47,907 nucleotides of DNA from Candidatus Scatomonas merdigallinarum (GTDB lineage Bacteria; Bacillota; Clostridia; Lachnospirales; Lachnospiraceae), in the NCBI GenBank assembly GCA_018716305.1, contig DVKB01000002.1:1-47907 (forward strand), given 5' to 3'. Below, in pieces: positions 16,076 to 26,343 of this stretch (position 1 is its first letter; each line of letters opens with the position of its first letter). Below the pieces are notes generated by a model. That model was not told where the DNA came from. It ran no database searches and worked only from the letters and a program-made list of their open reading frames with translations. Position numbers and translations under genes: made by a program.

Positions 16076-16933
16076 ATGCGATGCAGCCATTGCGGGCGGG
16101 AAAATCCCCCCGGAGCTAAATTTTGTGACCGGTGCGGCTCGGATCTGAGGATCCGGCCTCCGGAGGAGGCAGAGAGCAGGATCCGAAAAAAACGGATCCG
16201 ATGGATTCCTTTGTTGGGGATTTTTGCCGCGGCGGCGGCAATCCTGCTGGCGGTTCTGGTGATCCGGCCGGGACAGAGGGGGCAGGATGGGAATACGCTG
16301 GGGACAGAAAAAACGGAGTCCGCCAAAACCCGGGGGCCGTCTCAGGAACCGAAGCCGTCATCTACGGAAACTCCCGCCCGGACGCCGGCTGCCACGGAGG
16401 CTGAGGAGCCTGTTCCCACCGCCGCTCCCGCAGAGACGCCGAAGCCCACGGAGGAGCCCGAACCCACGGCGCTCCCCAACGAGACGCCGGAGCCGGAAGC
16501 AGAGCCTATGAGTTCCGAAGAACTGGAGGCGGAGATCCAGGAGATCCGGGATCTCTATTACGGGATCCAGTATGATCTGGACAGTCTCAGCCCGGAGAGT
16601 CCCGGGGCGGGACTTACCGCGTACCGGAACGAAAAGGGGCAGCTCCGCAAGATTTCCGCAAAGAAGGGAGCTTACGGGGACAGCCTTTCCGGCACCTACA
16701 GCGCGGAGTATTATTACGAGACCGATCCGGAGACCGGAACGCCCCGGTGCCGGCTTGTCTTTGTGTTCGGGGCAGGGGAGGAATACCGGATCTATCTGAC
16801 GGAAGACTTCCGCTGCCTCCGCTATATCGGACCGGACGGGGTTACCGTGGATTATCCCGTTCCGGAGGCCTCCCTGGACCAGGTGACAGAAATGTATCCC
16901 TTCTGCTTATATGCCCGGGAGGCAGTAAGCTGA
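16076..16933 (+). CDS. Zinc-ribbon membrane protein with extracellular domain
   Basis: 285 residues. An N-terminal zinc ribbon (C3, C6, C17, C20) is followed by a basic stretch and one membrane helix at about 42-64. A Pro/Thr/Glu-rich linker (about 80-145) leads to a C-terminal domain rich in Tyr and charged residues that I do not recognise. It is predicted to have a cytoplasmic zinc ribbon and an outer C-terminal domain. AGGAGG lies 5 nt before the ATG. It sits between the T-box leader and valS, so its expression may follow valyl-tRNA charging by read-through, which would be unusual for such a protein. Confidence 0.75.
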   Translation: MRCSHCGRENPPGAKFCDRCGSDLRIRPPEEAESRIRKKRIRWIPLLGIFAAAAAILLAVLVIRPGQRGQDGNTLGTEKTESAKTRGPSQEPKPSSTETPARTPAATEAEEPVPTAAPAETPKPTEEPEPTALPNETPEPEAEPMSSEELEAEIQEIRDLYYGIQYDLDSLSPESPGAGLTAYRNEKGQLRKISAKKGAYGDSLSGTYSAEYYYETDPETGTPRCRLVFVFGAGEEYRIYLTEDFRCLRYIGPDGVTVDYPVPEASLDQVTEMYPFCLYAREAVS

Positions 16934-16958
16934 GGACAAAGATTCAGATAAAAATGAG

Positions 16959-17004
16959 GTGCCCGGCAAACGGGCAGGAGACATGGATCGTTCCGCGCAG
17001 GAAC
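16959..17004 (+). repeat. Dispersed repeat, truncated copy
   Basis: TGCCCG-GCAAA-CGGGCA (16960-16976) forms a 6-bp hairpin, then GGAGACATGGAT and TTCCGCGCAG. It matches the left part of the full element at 36053-36119 and of the copy at 5308-5371. The right half is missing. It fills the gap between the zinc-ribbon gene and valS. Confidence 0.55.
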
Positions 17005-17034
17005 AAGAAATCATCAGAAGAGAGGATTTTCAGA

Positions 17035-19686
17035 ATGAAGAAAGAACTTGCCAAGACGTATGACCCCAAGGGACTGGAGGACAGACTGTATCAGAAATGG
17101 CTGGACAAGGGATATTTCCACGCCAGGGTAAACCCGGACAAAAAGCCCTTTACCATTGTCATGCCGCCGCCCAATGTCACCGGGCAGCTGCACATGGGCC
17201 ACGCCCTGGACAATACCATGCAGGATATTCTGATCCGGTATAAGAGAATGCAGGGCTATGAAGCTCTGTGGCAGCCCGGCACGGACCACGCGGCCATTGC
17301 CACGGAGGTAAAGGTCACCAATATGCTGAAGGATCAGGGCATCGACAAGCACGAGATCGGCCGGGAGGAGTTCCTGAAGTACGCCTGGAAGTGGAAAGAG
17401 GAGTACGGCAGCCGCATCATCAACCAGCTGCACAAGCTGGGAGCTTCCGCCGACTGGGAGCGGGAGCGGTTCACCATGGACGAGGGCTGTTCCAGGGCCG
17501 TGGAGGAAGTATTTGTCAAGCTGTACGAAAAAGGCTGGATCTACAAAGGCAGCCGTATCATCAACTGGTGCCCCAAGTGTCAGACTTCTCTGTCTGACGC
17601 GGAGGTAGAGCACGAGGATCAGAACGGTTTCTTCTGGCATATCAATTACCCCATCGTGGGGGAGGAAGGCCGTTTTGTGGAGATCGCCACCACCCGTCCG
17701 GAGACCATGCTGGGAGATACGGCGGTGGCTGTAAATCCCGAAGATGAGCGGTACAAGGATCTCATCGGCAAGACTCTGAAGCTGCCCCTGACAGACCGGG
17801 AGATCCCGGTGATCGCCGACGAGTACGTGGATAAGGAGTTCGGGACCGGCTGCGTGAAGATCACCCCGGCCCACGACCCCAACGATTTTGAGGTGGGGAA
17901 ACGCCACAGCCTGCCGGAGATCAATATCATGAACGACGACGCCACCATGAACGAGCTCTGCGGCAAGTACGCCGGCATGGACCGCTATGAGGCCAGAAAA
18001 GCCATGGTGGAGGACCTGAAGGCCCAGGGACTGCTGGTGAAGGTGGTGCCCCACACCCATGCTGTGGGTACCCATGACCGCTGCCATACCACCGTGGAGC
18101 CCATGATCAAGCCCCAGTGGTTCGTGCGCATGAAGGAAATGGCCCGGGCCGCCATGGATGTGCTGTCCACGGAGGATCTGAATTTTGTGCCGGAGAGGTT
18201 TGACAAGATCTACATGCACTGGCTGGAGAATATCAAGGACTGGTGTATTTCCCGGCAGCTCTGGTGGGGACACCGGATCCCGGCCTGGTACTGCGATGAA
18301 TGCGGCGAGGTCGTGGTGAAAAAAGGCGGCGCGCCGGAAAAATGCCCCAAGTGCGGCTGCACTCATCTGACCCAGGACGAGGACACGCTGGACACCTGGT
18401 TTTCCTCCGCTCTGTGGCCCTTCTCCACCCTGGGATGGCCGGACAAAACTCCGGAACTGGATTATTTTTATCCCACCAGCGTGCTGGTGACCGGATACGA
18501 TATCATTTTCTTCTGGGTGATCCGCATGGTATTTTCCGGCCTGGAGCAGACGGGGAAATCTCCCTTTAAGCATGTGCTGATCCACGGACTGGTGCGGGAT
18601 TCCCAGGGACGGAAGATGAGTAAATCCCTGGGCAACGGCATTGATCCCCTGGAGGTCATCGACAAGTACGGGGCGGACGCCCTGCGGCTGACCCTTATGA
18701 CCGGAAATGCTCCGGGAAATGACATGCGCTTCTACTGGGAGCGGGTGGAGTCCAGCCGGAACTTTGCCAACAAAGTGTGGAACGCTTCCCGGTTTATCCT
18801 CATGAACCTGGACGCCGCCAAGGTGCCGGAGACCGTGGAGCCGGAAAACCTGACCGGGGCCGATCGGTGGATCCTCAGCAAGGTAAACCGCCTGGCCAGC
18901 GAAGTTACGGAGAATATGGAAAAATTCGAGCTGGGCATCGCGGTGCAGAAGGTCTACGATTTTATCTGGGAGGAATTCTGCGACTGGTACATCGAGATGG
19001 TGAAGCCCAGGCTCTACGGGGAAGGAGACAGCACCAAGGCGGCGGCCCTCTGGACTTTGAAAAAGGTTTTAAGCAGCGCCCTGAAAATGCTCCATCCCTT
19101 TATGCCCTTTATCACCGAGGAGATCTACTGTACTCTGAACCCGGAGGAGGAGTCCATCATGATCGCTTCCTGGCCGGAGTACCGGGAAGACTGGAACTTC
19201 GCCAAAGAGGAAGCGGAGGTGGAGATGATGAAGGAGGCAGTCCGGGGGATCCGGGCGGTGCGTACCCAGCTGAACGTGCCCCCCAGCAAGAAGGCCAGCG
19301 TCTATGTGGTTTCCGCTGAGGCGGGGATCCGTGAGACCTTCTCCCGCAGCAGGGTTTTCTTCGCCACCCTGGCCCACGCCGGCGAGGTCCACATCCAGGA
19401 GGATAAGACCGGCATCGGGGAGGACGCCGTATCCGCGGTGATCCCCGGAGCGTCCATCTATATCCCCTTTGCGGAGCTGGTGGATCTGGAGAAAGAACTG
19501 GAGCGCCTGAGCAAAGAGCAGCAGCGGCTGCGGAAAGAGATCGCCCGCTCCAACGGAATGCTGAACAACGAGAAATTTGTCAGCAAGGCCCCGGCCGCCA
19601 AGGTGCAGGAGGAGAGGGATAAACTGGAAAACTATGCCAACATGCTGAAACAGGTGGAGGAGCGGCTGGCCCAGCTCAGAAAATAA
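17035..19686 (+). CDS. valS: Valyl-tRNA synthetase
   Basis: 883 residues, full length. It charges tRNA-Val and edits threonyl errors. Class I motifs: [15 protein letters not shown] with HMGH at 53-56, and K527-M-S-K-S531. The editing domain has [16 protein letters not shown] zinc-ribbon insertion (CDECGEV, CPKCGCT) and a C-terminal coiled coil (about 810-883) are present. The start at 17035 is chosen from AGAGG upstream and the family N-terminus ([18 protein letters not shown]). The longer open frame to 16747 overlaps the previous gene. The T-box at 15960 probably controls it. Confidence 0.97.
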   Translation: MKKELAKTYDPKGLEDRLYQKWLDKGYFHARVNPDKKPFTIVMPPPNVTGQLHMGHALDNTMQDILIRYKRMQGYEALWQPGTDHAAIATEVKVTNMLKDQGIDKHEIGREEFLKYAWKWKEEYGSRIINQLHKLGASADWERERFTMDEGCSRAVEEVFVKLYEKGWIYKGSRIINWCPKCQTSLSDAEVEHEDQNGFFWHINYPIVGEEGRFVEIATTRPETMLGDTAVAVNPEDERYKDLIGKTLKLPLTDREIPVIADEYVDKEFGTGCVKITPAHDPNDFEVGKRHSLPEINIMNDDATMNELCGKYAGMDRYEARKAMVEDLKAQGLLVKVVPHTHAVGTHDRCHTTVEPMIKPQWFVRMKEMARAAMDVLSTEDLNFVPERFDKIYMHWLENIKDWCISRQLWWGHRIPAWYCDECGEVVVKKGGAPEKCPKCGCTHLTQDEDTLDTWFSSALWPFSTLGWPDKTPELDYFYPTSVLVTGYDIIFFWVIRMVFSGLEQTGKSPFKHVLIHGLVRDSQGRKMSKSLGNGIDPLEVIDKYGADALRLTLMTGNAPGNDMRFYWERVESSRNFANKVWNASRFILMNLDAAKVPETVEPENLTGADRWILSKVNRLASEVTENMEKFELGIAVQKVYDFIWEEFCDWYIEMVKPRLYGEGDSTKAAALWTLKKVLSSALKMLHPFMPFITEEIYCTLNPEEESIMIASWPEYREDWNFAKEEAEVEMMKEAVRGIRAVRTQLNVPPSKKASVYVVSAEAGIRETFSRSRVFFATLAHAGEVHIQEDKTGIGEDAVSAVIPGASIYIPFAELVDLEKELERLSKEQQRLRKEIARSNGMLNNEKFVSKAPAAKVQEERDKLENYANMLKQVEERLAQLRK

Positions 19687-21702
19687 ATGAAAAAAATCAG
19701 GATCGACAGGACAAAGTTCATACGGATCTGCAACAGGTTCTCAGTGCCTCTCCAGGCGCTGGGATCCTTTCTGCTGTATTTTGTGATTGAGGCTATCTCC
19801 AGGCATTCGCTGTATAAGGCCTGGTATTTTATGACCGCCAGGCCGGTGATTTTTCTGTATAATGCCTTCCTGATCTTTGTTACCACCACAGTGGTCTATC
19901 TGTTCCGGAGACGGATTTTTGCCAGAGTGCTGGTCTTCAGCTTCTGGCTGCTGCTGGGCATTGTCAATGGAGTGGTGCTTTTAAACCGGGTGACTCCTTT
20001 TACAGGGCCGGATCTTCAGCTGCTCTCGGATATGGGAAAAATTATCGGGAAATATATTTCCGGAGCGGAGCTGGCGGGAATTATCGCCGCCCTGGCGGCC
20101 TTCGCGGGCTTTCTGATCTGGTTCTGGTTTAAGGCGCCGAAATATCGGGAAAAGCGGAACTGGCTGGCGGATACGATTACCATAGGAGCCAGTGTGATCC
20201 TGTTCGCCCTTGCCACCCACGGGGCTCTGAGCCAGCGGGTTCTCTCCACCTATTTCGGGAATATCGCCTCTGCCTACGAGGATTACGGATTTCCCTACTG
20301 TCTCAGCGTGACCCTCTTTGATACGGGGATTCCCGAACCCAACGACTATTCTCCGGAGCTGGTGGAAAACATTGTGGAGAGCGAGGAATCTCTGGAGGAG
20401 GACAGCGGACAGCGGCCCAATTTTATTTTTCTGCAGCTGGAATCTTTTTTTGACCCGGAACTGGTGAACTATCTGAATCTGTCCCAGGATCCCATTCCAT
20501 ATTTCCGGCAGCTGAAAGAGGATTATACCTCCGGATATTTCCGGGTTCCGGCAGTGGGAGCGGGAACCATCAATACGGAATTTGAATCCATCACCGGCAT
20601 GAGCCTGCGGTATTTCGGGCCGGGAGAATATCCCTACAAGACGGTACTGTCGGAACAGACCTGTGAGAGCGTTCCCTATGTGCTGAAGGATCTGGGATAT
20701 TCCACCCATGTGATCCACAACAATGAGGCCACCTTTTATGACCGGGAAAAGGTGTATCCCATGCTGGGCTTTGACACCTTTACTTCCAAGGAATATATGA
20801 AGGATTCCTCGGACACCAATCCCACGGGCTGGATGAGAGACCGGGTGCTGACCGGGGAGATTCTGAAATGTCTGGATTCCACAGAAGAGAGGGATTATAT
20901 TTATACGGTGTCTGTGCAGGGGCACGGAGATTACCCGGAAGAGCCGGTGCTGAGAAATCCGGAAATCCAGGTGACCGGCGCCGAGAGAAAAGGAAAAAAC
21001 AATTACGCCTGGGAGTACTACTGCAATCAGATCCACGAGATGGATGAATTTCTGCGGGAACTGACGGAAGCCCTGGAAGACTATCCGGAGCCGGTAATTC
21101 TGGTTATGTACGGAGACCATCTGCCCACCATGGGGCTGAAGGCGGTGGATCTGGAGAACCGCTATCTGTTTCAGACGGAGTACGTGATCTGGGACAATAT
21201 GGATCTGCCGGTGGAGGACGGCAATCTCTCCGCCTATCAGATCGGAGCCAAGGTTCTGGATATGGCGGGCATTCATGAGGGAACCATGATCCGCTACCAT
21301 CAGGCCAGAAGGCGGAGCAAAAATTATCAGAGAGATCTGGAAGTTCTGCAGTATGATATTCTCTACGGAGAACAGTATGTTTACGGCGGCGAAAATCCCT
21401 GGAAACCGGTAAATATGAAGATGGGGACGGAGCCGGTGGTTCTGAACTCTGTCCAGAAGGCCTCGGAGGATATCTATTATTTCCGGGGAGAAGGTTTTAC
21501 GGCTTTCAGCCGGGTAGAGCTGGACGGAGAACTGCGGGAAGATACGGTTTACGTAGGAACGGACATGCTTATGCTTCAGGGCGTCAGCCTGAAAGAAGGG
21601 GAGCAGGTGCGGATTGCCCAGGTGGCTGACGGGCAGGAAAATCTGGTGCTTTCCCGGTCAAAGGGAATCCGTTACAGAGAAAAAGAGGAAGATCAGCCGT
21701 AG
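19687..21702 (+). CDS. LTA synthase-family sulfatase-fold membrane enzyme
   Basis: 671 residues. About five N-terminal membrane helices (to about 185) precede an extracellular alkaline-phosphatase-superfamily domain. Catalytic motifs of the LtaS family: FLQLESFFD for metal binding, GAGTINTEFE with nucleophile T294, and YGDH near 475. LtaS enzymes transfer glycerol-phosphate from phosphatidylglycerol to build lipoteichoic acid. The C-terminus has an extra region of about 110 residues (after about 560) that may be a beta domain. It begins on the base after the valS stop with little ribosome site of its own, suggesting coupling. Related phosphoglycerol transferases are possible alternatives. Confidence 0.85.
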   Translation: MKKIRIDRTKFIRICNRFSVPLQALGSFLLYFVIEAISRHSLYKAWYFMTARPVIFLYNAFLIFVTTTVVYLFRRRIFARVLVFSFWLLLGIVNGVVLLNRVTPFTGPDLQLLSDMGKIIGKYISGAELAGIIAALAAFAGFLIWFWFKAPKYREKRNWLADTITIGASVILFALATHGALSQRVLSTYFGNIASAYEDYGFPYCLSVTLFDTGIPEPNDYSPELVENIVESEESLEEDSGQRPNFIFLQLESFFDPELVNYLNLSQDPIPYFRQLKEDYTSGYFRVPAVGAGTINTEFESITGMSLRYFGPGEYPYKTVLSEQTCESVPYVLKDLGYSTHVIHNNEATFYDREKVYPMLGFDTFTSKEYMKDSSDTNPTGWMRDRVLTGEILKCLDSTEERDYIYTVSVQGHGDYPEEPVLRNPEIQVTGAERKGKNNYAWEYYCNQIHEMDEFLRELTEALEDYPEPVILVMYGDHLPTMGLKAVDLENRYLFQTEYVIWDNMDLPVEDGNLSAYQIGAKVLDMAGIHEGTMIRYHQARRRSKNYQRDLEVLQYDILYGEQYVYGGENPWKPVNMKMGTEPVVLNSVQKASEDIYYFRGEGFTAFSRVELDGELREDTVYVGTDMLMLQGVSLKEGEQVRIAQVADGQENLVLSRSKGIRYREKEEDQP

Positions 21703-21758
21703 GATTTGTCGAATGATTTTTTGAAAAAGGTATGGACTTATTCAGAGGCCATATTATA

Positions 21759-23081
21759 ATGAGGATGAGGATTAAGAGAGTGAATTACGAAGAAGCGGTT
21801 AATTATATAGAAGAGATACCTAAGTTTACAAAAAAGACCGCCCTGGATCATACCAGGCGCCTGCTGGATCTTCTGGATCATCCGGAACGGGATCTGAAGA
21901 TCATCCATGTGGCGGGAACCAACGGAAAAGGAAGCGTCTGCTCCTTTTTAAATTCCATGCTCATGGAGGGAGGATACCGGTGCGGCTTGTTTACCTCGCC
22001 TCATCTGGTAAAAATCAATGAGAGATATCTGATCAACGGGCAGATGGCGGATGACGAAACCTTTCTGAAAGCCTTTCAGAGGGTGATGGAAGCGGTGAAA
22101 ACCGCCATGGCTCAGGGAGATACGCATCCCACCTATTTTGAAACCCTTCTGCTCATGGGACTGCTGATTTTCCGGGATGCCCGGGTGGATTATCTGATTC
22201 TGGAGACGGGGATGGGAGGCAGGCTGGACGCCACCAATGTGGTGGAACGGCCGCTGGCCTGCATCATCACCTCCATCAGCTTGGATCACACGGAATATCT
22301 GGGGGATACCATTGAAAAAATCGCAGGGGAAAAGGCCGGAATTATAAAGCCGAAGATCCCGGTTATCTATGACGGGCACTGCCGGGAGGCGGCCGCTGTG
22401 ATCCGCCGCCGGGCACAGGAACTGGACAGCCCGGCCTACGGCCTGACAGAGGACATGTACACAATGGAAAAAGCGGACCGCCGGGGACTTCGCTTTCAGT
22501 TCCGGTATGGTCAGGAGCCTGCAGAAACCCTGGAGATCTCTTCTATTGCGGAGTATCAGATGATGAATGCTTCCCTGGCGTATTTCACCATGAAGAAACT
22601 GATGCCGGTTCACGGGATCCCGAAAGACGCGCTGGTGCGGGGCATCCGCAGGGCCAGCTGGCCCTGCCGCATGGAGACGGTCATGGACGGGGTGATTATC
22701 GACGGTGCTCACAACGAGGACGGAGTAGCTCAGTTTATCCGCACGGCAGCGCATTTTAAAAAGGAGAATGAGATCACAATACTCTTTTCCGCGGTGTCGG
22801 ATAAACGGTATCCGGACATGATCCGGGAGATTGCGGAGGGAATTCATCCCCAGAGGGTGATCGTGACGGAGATCGCAGGGGACCGCCGGGTGTCCGCGGA
22901 GGAACTGAAGGAATTGTTCCGCAAAGCCGGGTGCCGGGATGTGCGGTCGGAGGTTCCGGCGGGAGCAGCTTTTGATACCGCCTGCCGCCTGAAAGGAGAG
23001 GGAATGCTGTTTTGCGTTGGCTCTCTGTACCTGGCAGGCGAACTGAAGGATTGGATTGCAAAGGAGACGGAAACGTGCTGA
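21759..23081 (+). CDS. folC: Folylpolyglutamate synthase / dihydrofolate synthase
   Basis: About 440 residues. It adds glutamate to dihydropteroate and folates. Motifs: HVAGTNGKGSVCSF (ATP loop), SPHLVKINERYLING, LETGMGGRLDATNVV, SLDHTEYLG and GEKAGIIK, then the C-terminal GAHNEDGV. Start is uncertain. ATG 21759 has AGAGG 10 nt upstream. ATG 21732 has only a poorly spaced AAGG. GTG 21780 would give the common family N-terminus VNYEEAV. It lies away from the folate operon at 7675-10357. Confidence 0.93.
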   Translation: MRMRIKRVNYEEAVNYIEEIPKFTKKTALDHTRRLLDLLDHPERDLKIIHVAGTNGKGSVCSFLNSMLMEGGYRCGLFTSPHLVKINERYLINGQMADDETFLKAFQRVMEAVKTAMAQGDTHPTYFETLLLMGLLIFRDARVDYLILETGMGGRLDATNVVERPLACIITSISLDHTEYLGDTIEKIAGEKAGIIKPKIPVIYDGHCREAAAVIRRRAQELDSPAYGLTEDMYTMEKADRRGLRFQFRYGQEPAETLEISSIAEYQMMNASLAYFTMKKLMPVHGIPKDALVRGIRRASWPCRMETVMDGVIIDGAHNEDGVAQFIRTAAHFKKENEITILFSAVSDKRYPDMIREIAEGIHPQRVIVTEIAGDRRVSAEELKELFRKAGCRDVRSEVPAGAAFDTACRLKGEGMLFCVGSLYLAGELKDWIAKETETC

Positions 23082-23233
23082 ATTACGAGGAAGAACTGAA
23101 AAAGTTCAAACCCTGTCTGGATGTGGATGAGGTGGAGGACGCTATCTACAGCAGGGATCTTACGGATGTCATCGATATCCTGAAGGAAATGCAGAGAAGC
23201 AAGAGTGAACCCCAGGAGCCGGCAAAGGAGTGA
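23075..23233 (+). CDS. Small conserved-looking acidic protein
   Basis: 52 residues from GTG 23075. AAGGAG (23061-23066) lies 8 nt upstream, and the gene overlaps the folC stop by 7 nt in another frame. The sequence (NYEEELKKFKPCLDVDEVED, then DLTDVIDILKEMQ) is helical and acidic with no known motif. Overlap on both sides and a good ribosome site support it as a real coupled gene between folC and the TPR gene. Function unknown. Confidence 0.65.
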   Translation: MLNYEEELKKFKPCLDVDEVEDAIYSRDLTDVIDILKEMQRSKSEPQEPAKE

Positions 23234-23237
23234 CGCT

Positions 23238-24644
23238 ATGAATTGTATGTACTGCGGCGCGCAGGTAAACCGGGGGGACGCGGTCTGTCCCGGATGCGGC
23301 GCTGATGTCAGTGTGCAGAGAAAGGCCCTCAGCTTGTCCGTCAGATATTACAATCAAGGGCTGGATAAAGCGGAGATCCGGGATCTGTCCGGCGCCATAG
23401 ACCTGCTGCGCAGAAGCCTGAAATTTAACAAACTCAATATAGAGGCCAGAAATCTTCTGGGCCTGGTGTATTTCGAAACGGGAGAAGCGGTATCCGCTCT
23501 CAGCGAATGGATTATCAGCAAAAATATTAAGCCGGACAGCAATGTGGCGGTGGAATACATTCGAAAGGTTCAGGCGGAGCCGGCCCGGCTGGACACCATT
23601 AACCAGACCATTCAGAAATACAATATCGCTCTGAAATGCTGCCGGGAGGGGAACGAGGATGTGGCCGCGGTGCAGCTGAAAAAGATCCTGTCCCAGAATC
23701 CCAAGCTGATCAAGGCGTACCATCTTCTGGCGCTGATCTATATCCACCATGAGGAGTATGAGAAGGCGAGAAAAATCCTGAAAAAGGCAGCCAGGATCGA
23801 TAAGACAAATTCTACCACCCTGCGTTTCCTGAAGGAAGTGGATGAACAGACCGGGACGGTCACCAGCCTGGAAGGACGCCGCAGAGGATTCCGCCGGGAG
23901 TCCGGCCATGAAGAAAAAAGCCGGGAGATTTATATTCCGGACGGGGATGTGGTGGTACAGCCCGCCTCCTTTCGGGAATCTTCCATGTTTACTGGAATTG
24001 TCAATATAGTGCTGGGAATTGTGGTAGGAGTGCTGGTTACCTGGTTTATGGCGGTACCCTCTGTCAGGAGGGATGTAAACCGCGAAGCGGATGAAAAGAT
24101 TGTGGAGTACAGCAATATTATGGCCAGCCAGGAGACAAAGATCAACGATCTGCAGACCAGACTGGAGGCGGCGGAGGAGACGGCTGAATCCGCCCAGCAG
24201 CAGATCCAGCAGGCAGGGCAGGCCTCCGAGTCCTATGAAAATCTTCTGAAAGCCTACAATGCTTACCAGAATGATGATTACAGCGAAGCCGCCTCCGCGC
24301 TGAGCGGAATTGATACAGAATCGCTTTCCGCGGATGCCAGGGCCGTCTACGACAGCATTTATGAGGATGTGCAGGGGCTGGTGTTCGATCAGCTTTCCAG
24401 TGAAGGCATGGACGCTATGAACAGCGGAGACTACCAGGAAGCCATTGACCTGCTCAGCCAGGCGGTGGAGATCAACGATGAAGATTATCCCACTCTCAGC
24501 TCCCTGGCAAATGCCTACCGGCTCAGCGGGGATGATGAGAACGCGATCCGGATTTTTCAGGAGATCATAAAGAAATTTCCGGACAGCAGAAGAGCGACTG
24601 TGGCGCAGAATGCCATCAATCAGATCCGGCAGAGCGGAGAATAA
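23238..24644 (+). CDS. Zinc-ribbon TPR membrane protein
   Basis: 468 residues. N-terminal zinc ribbon (CMYCGAQV, CPGCGADV), then TPR-like helices with an AIDLLRRSLKFNK repeat and later AYHLLALIYIHHEEYEKARKILKKA. One membrane helix lies at about 257-277 (GIVNIVLGIVVGVLVTWFMA), followed by a Gln/Glu coiled coil and a second outer TPR region (YSEAASALSGI, DYQEAIDLLSQAVEI, DDENAIRIFQEI). AGGAG lies 7 nt before ATG 23238. It probably scaffolds envelope proteins. No enzymatic motif is seen. Confidence 0.8.
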   Translation: MNCMYCGAQVNRGDAVCPGCGADVSVQRKALSLSVRYYNQGLDKAEIRDLSGAIDLLRRSLKFNKLNIEARNLLGLVYFETGEAVSALSEWIISKNIKPDSNVAVEYIRKVQAEPARLDTINQTIQKYNIALKCCREGNEDVAAVQLKKILSQNPKLIKAYHLLALIYIHHEEYEKARKILKKAARIDKTNSTTLRFLKEVDEQTGTVTSLEGRRRGFRRESGHEEKSREIYIPDGDVVVQPASFRESSMFTGIVNIVLGIVVGVLVTWFMAVPSVRRDVNREADEKIVEYSNIMASQETKINDLQTRLEAAEETAESAQQQIQQAGQASESYENLLKAYNAYQNDDYSEAASALSGIDTESLSADARAVYDSIYEDVQGLVFDQLSSEGMDAMNSGDYQEAIDLLSQAVEINDEDYPTLSSLANAYRLSGDDENAIRIFQEIIKKFPDSRRATVAQNAINQIRQSGE

Positions 24645-24684
24645 TTTCACAGCGGCTGACTATACAGAGAGAAACCTCCAGGAA

Positions 24685-24715
24685 GGGGATGCGTATTTGC
24701 GCGTCCCCTTTTTTT
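24685..24715 (+). terminator. Terminator after the TPR gene
   Basis: GGGGATGCG (24685-24693) pairs with CGCGTCCCC (24700-24708), with one G-T, followed by seven T. It ends the valS-folC-TPR stretch before spoIIAA. A promoter for spoIIAA was not found in the short gap that remains. Confidence 0.85.
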
Positions 24716-24756
24716 CGTGAGTGCGGTCTAAAAATAGCGGGAAAGGAAGAAAAGAG

Positions 24757-25095
24757 ATGGAAGAATGGATGGAAGTAACAGGAAACATGCTGAAGATCAG
24801 AGCTCCGGAAGAGCTGGATCACCACAGCGCGGAAAATATCCGCAGAGAGTCGGATGAGATCCTTGCCAGGAACAATATCCGGCAGATTGTGTTTGATTTT
24901 CAGAAAACAGTGTTTATGGACAGCTCCGGCATTGGGGTAATTATGGGGCGGTACCGGAATATCCGGCTGACCGGAGGAACGGTAAAGGCTGTCCATGTGG
25001 GGGAACAGGTGGAGAGGATCCTGCGGGTTTCCGGCATCCACAAAGTCATAGAAATAGAAAAAGATCCTGCCGGAAAACGGCGGGACAGAGAATAG
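24757..25095 (+). CDS. spoIIAA: Anti-sigma F factor antagonist
   Basis: 112 residues, STAS domain. In sporulation it frees sigma-F by binding the SpoIIAB kinase when unphosphorylated. The phosphorylation site lies in MDSSGIGVIMGRY. ATG 24757 follows an AGGAAG stretch; the ATG at 24721 adds residues with no support. The C-terminal tail is charged. First gene of the spoIIAA-spoIIAB-sigF block. Confidence 0.9.
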   Translation: MEEWMEVTGNMLKIRAPEELDHHSAENIRRESDEILARNNIRQIVFDFQKTVFMDSSGIGVIMGRYRNIRLTGGTVKAVHVGEQVERILRVSGIHKVIEIEKDPAGKRRDRE

Positions 25096-25108
25096 GGGGG
25101 TACAAACC

Positions 25109-25552
25109 ATGGAAAACACCAATGAAATGATGCTTGAATTTGACAGCCGCTCCTGCAACGAGGGATTTGCCAGAGTGGCGGTGGCGGCCTTCTGTACGCA
25201 GCTGAATCCTACCCTGGAAGAGGTGGCGGATATTAAGACGGCAGTCTCTGAGGCTATCACCAACGCGGTTATCCACGGATATGAAAATCAGGTGCGGAAA
25301 ATACGGATTGAATGCCGGATCGTGGGGCAGGATCTGTATGTGACGGTGATCGATCACGGAAAAGGGATTCCGGACGTCAGAAAGGCCATGGAACCTCTGT
25401 ACACCACCAAGCCGGAACTGGACCGCTCCGGCATGGGATTTGCATTCATGGAGGCTTTTATGGATGAAATCGCGGTAGCTTCCCAGCCGGGGGAAGGGAC
25501 AGAGGTACATATGAAAAAAAGGATCGGCTGCGGCAGCAGGCCCTTTGCCTGA
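25109..25552 (+). CDS. spoIIAB: Anti-sigma F factor, serine kinase
   Basis: 147 residues, GHKL ATPase. It holds sigma-F inactive and phosphorylates SpoIIAA. Motifs: EAITNAVIHGYEN (N box), DHGKGIPDVRKAMEP (G1) and SGMGFAFMEAFMD (G2). It lies 13 nt after spoIIAA. Confidence 0.93.
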   Translation: MENTNEMMLEFDSRSCNEGFARVAVAAFCTQLNPTLEEVADIKTAVSEAITNAVIHGYENQVRKIRIECRIVGQDLYVTVIDHGKGIPDVRKAMEPLYTTKPELDRSGMGFAFMEAFMDEIAVASQPGEGTEVHMKKRIGCGSRPFA

Positions 25553-25561
25553 GGGAAGCCT

Positions 25562-26284
25562 ATGGAAGAGGCGCGGATTCTGCTGGAACGGGCACACCAG
25601 GGGGATAAAGCAGCCAGAGATGAGATGGTAAAGAAAAATACCGGACTGGTCTGGAGCATCGTCAAACGATTCCTGAACCGGGGCGCGGAGGCGGAAGATC
25701 TGTTTCAGATCGGCAGCATCGGCCTGCTGAAGGCCATTGACAAATTCGATCTGGATTTCCAGGTGCGTTTTTCCACCTACGCGGTTCCCATGATCTCCGG
25801 GGAGATCCGCAGATTTCTCCGGGACGACGGGCTTTTGAAGGTCAGCCGAAGTCTGAAAGAAACCGCAGTCAGAGGATACGCGGTCCGGGAAGCGCTGGAG
25901 AGAAAACTGGGGAGAGAGCCTGCCCTGAAGGAGATCGCCGCGGAACTGAAAATTTCTCCGGAGGAGCTGGCTATGGCCCTGGAATCCAAAGCGGAGGTGG
26001 AATCTTTGCAGAAGGTAATCTACCAGGGGGAGGGGAATGAGATTTCCCTTATGGACAGGCTTCGGGAAAAAACAGACGCGGGAGAACAGGTCCTGAACCG
26101 GCTGATGCTGGAGGAGCTGCTGGAGAGCCTTCCCAAGGAGGAGAGAAGACTTCTGTATCTGCGGTATTTTCAGGAGGAGACCCAGAGCAGGATCGCGGAA
26201 AGGATGGGAATTTCCCAGGTGCAGGTTTCCAGACTGGAAAAGAAGATTCTGCAGAAGCTGAAAAAGAAGGCGGAGAGCCGGTAG
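25562..26284 (+). CDS. sigF: RNA polymerase forespore sigma factor sigma-F
   Basis: 240 residues. Sigma-70 regions are visible: region 2 (NTGLVWSIVKRF, AEDLFQIGSIGLLKAIDKFDL, FSTYAVPMISGEIRRFLRDDG), region 3 (LKEIAAELKIS) and region 4 (RLLYLRYFQEETQSRIAERMGISQVQVSRLEKK). Its place after spoIIAB and before spoVA identifies it as sigma-F. It directs early forespore transcription. The stop codon (26282-26284) borders the -35 of the next promoter. Confidence 0.94.
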   Translation: MEEARILLERAHQGDKAARDEMVKKNTGLVWSIVKRFLNRGAEAEDLFQIGSIGLLKAIDKFDLDFQVRFSTYAVPMISGEIRRFLRDDGLLKVSRSLKETAVRGYAVREALERKLGREPALKEIAAELKISPEELAMALESKAEVESLQKVIYQGEGNEISLMDRLREKTDAGEQVLNRLMLEELLESLPKEERRLLYLRYFQEETQSRIAERMGISQVQVSRLEKKILQKLKKKAESR

Positions 26285-26312
26285 TATATTTTCCGGAGAC
26301 CGGGCCATACTA
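26284..26312 (+). promoter_or_regulatory. Sigma-G/sigma-F-type forespore promoter
   Basis: GTATA (26284-26288), a 17-nt spacer and CATACTA (26306-26312) fit the forespore pattern known from Bacillus (GHATR, about 18 nt, CATnHTA). It precedes the spoVA genes, which are sigma-G targets in Bacillus subtilis. Confidence 0.7.
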
Positions 26313-26343
26313 AGGCTAAAACAGGCAGAAGGGATGAGACAGA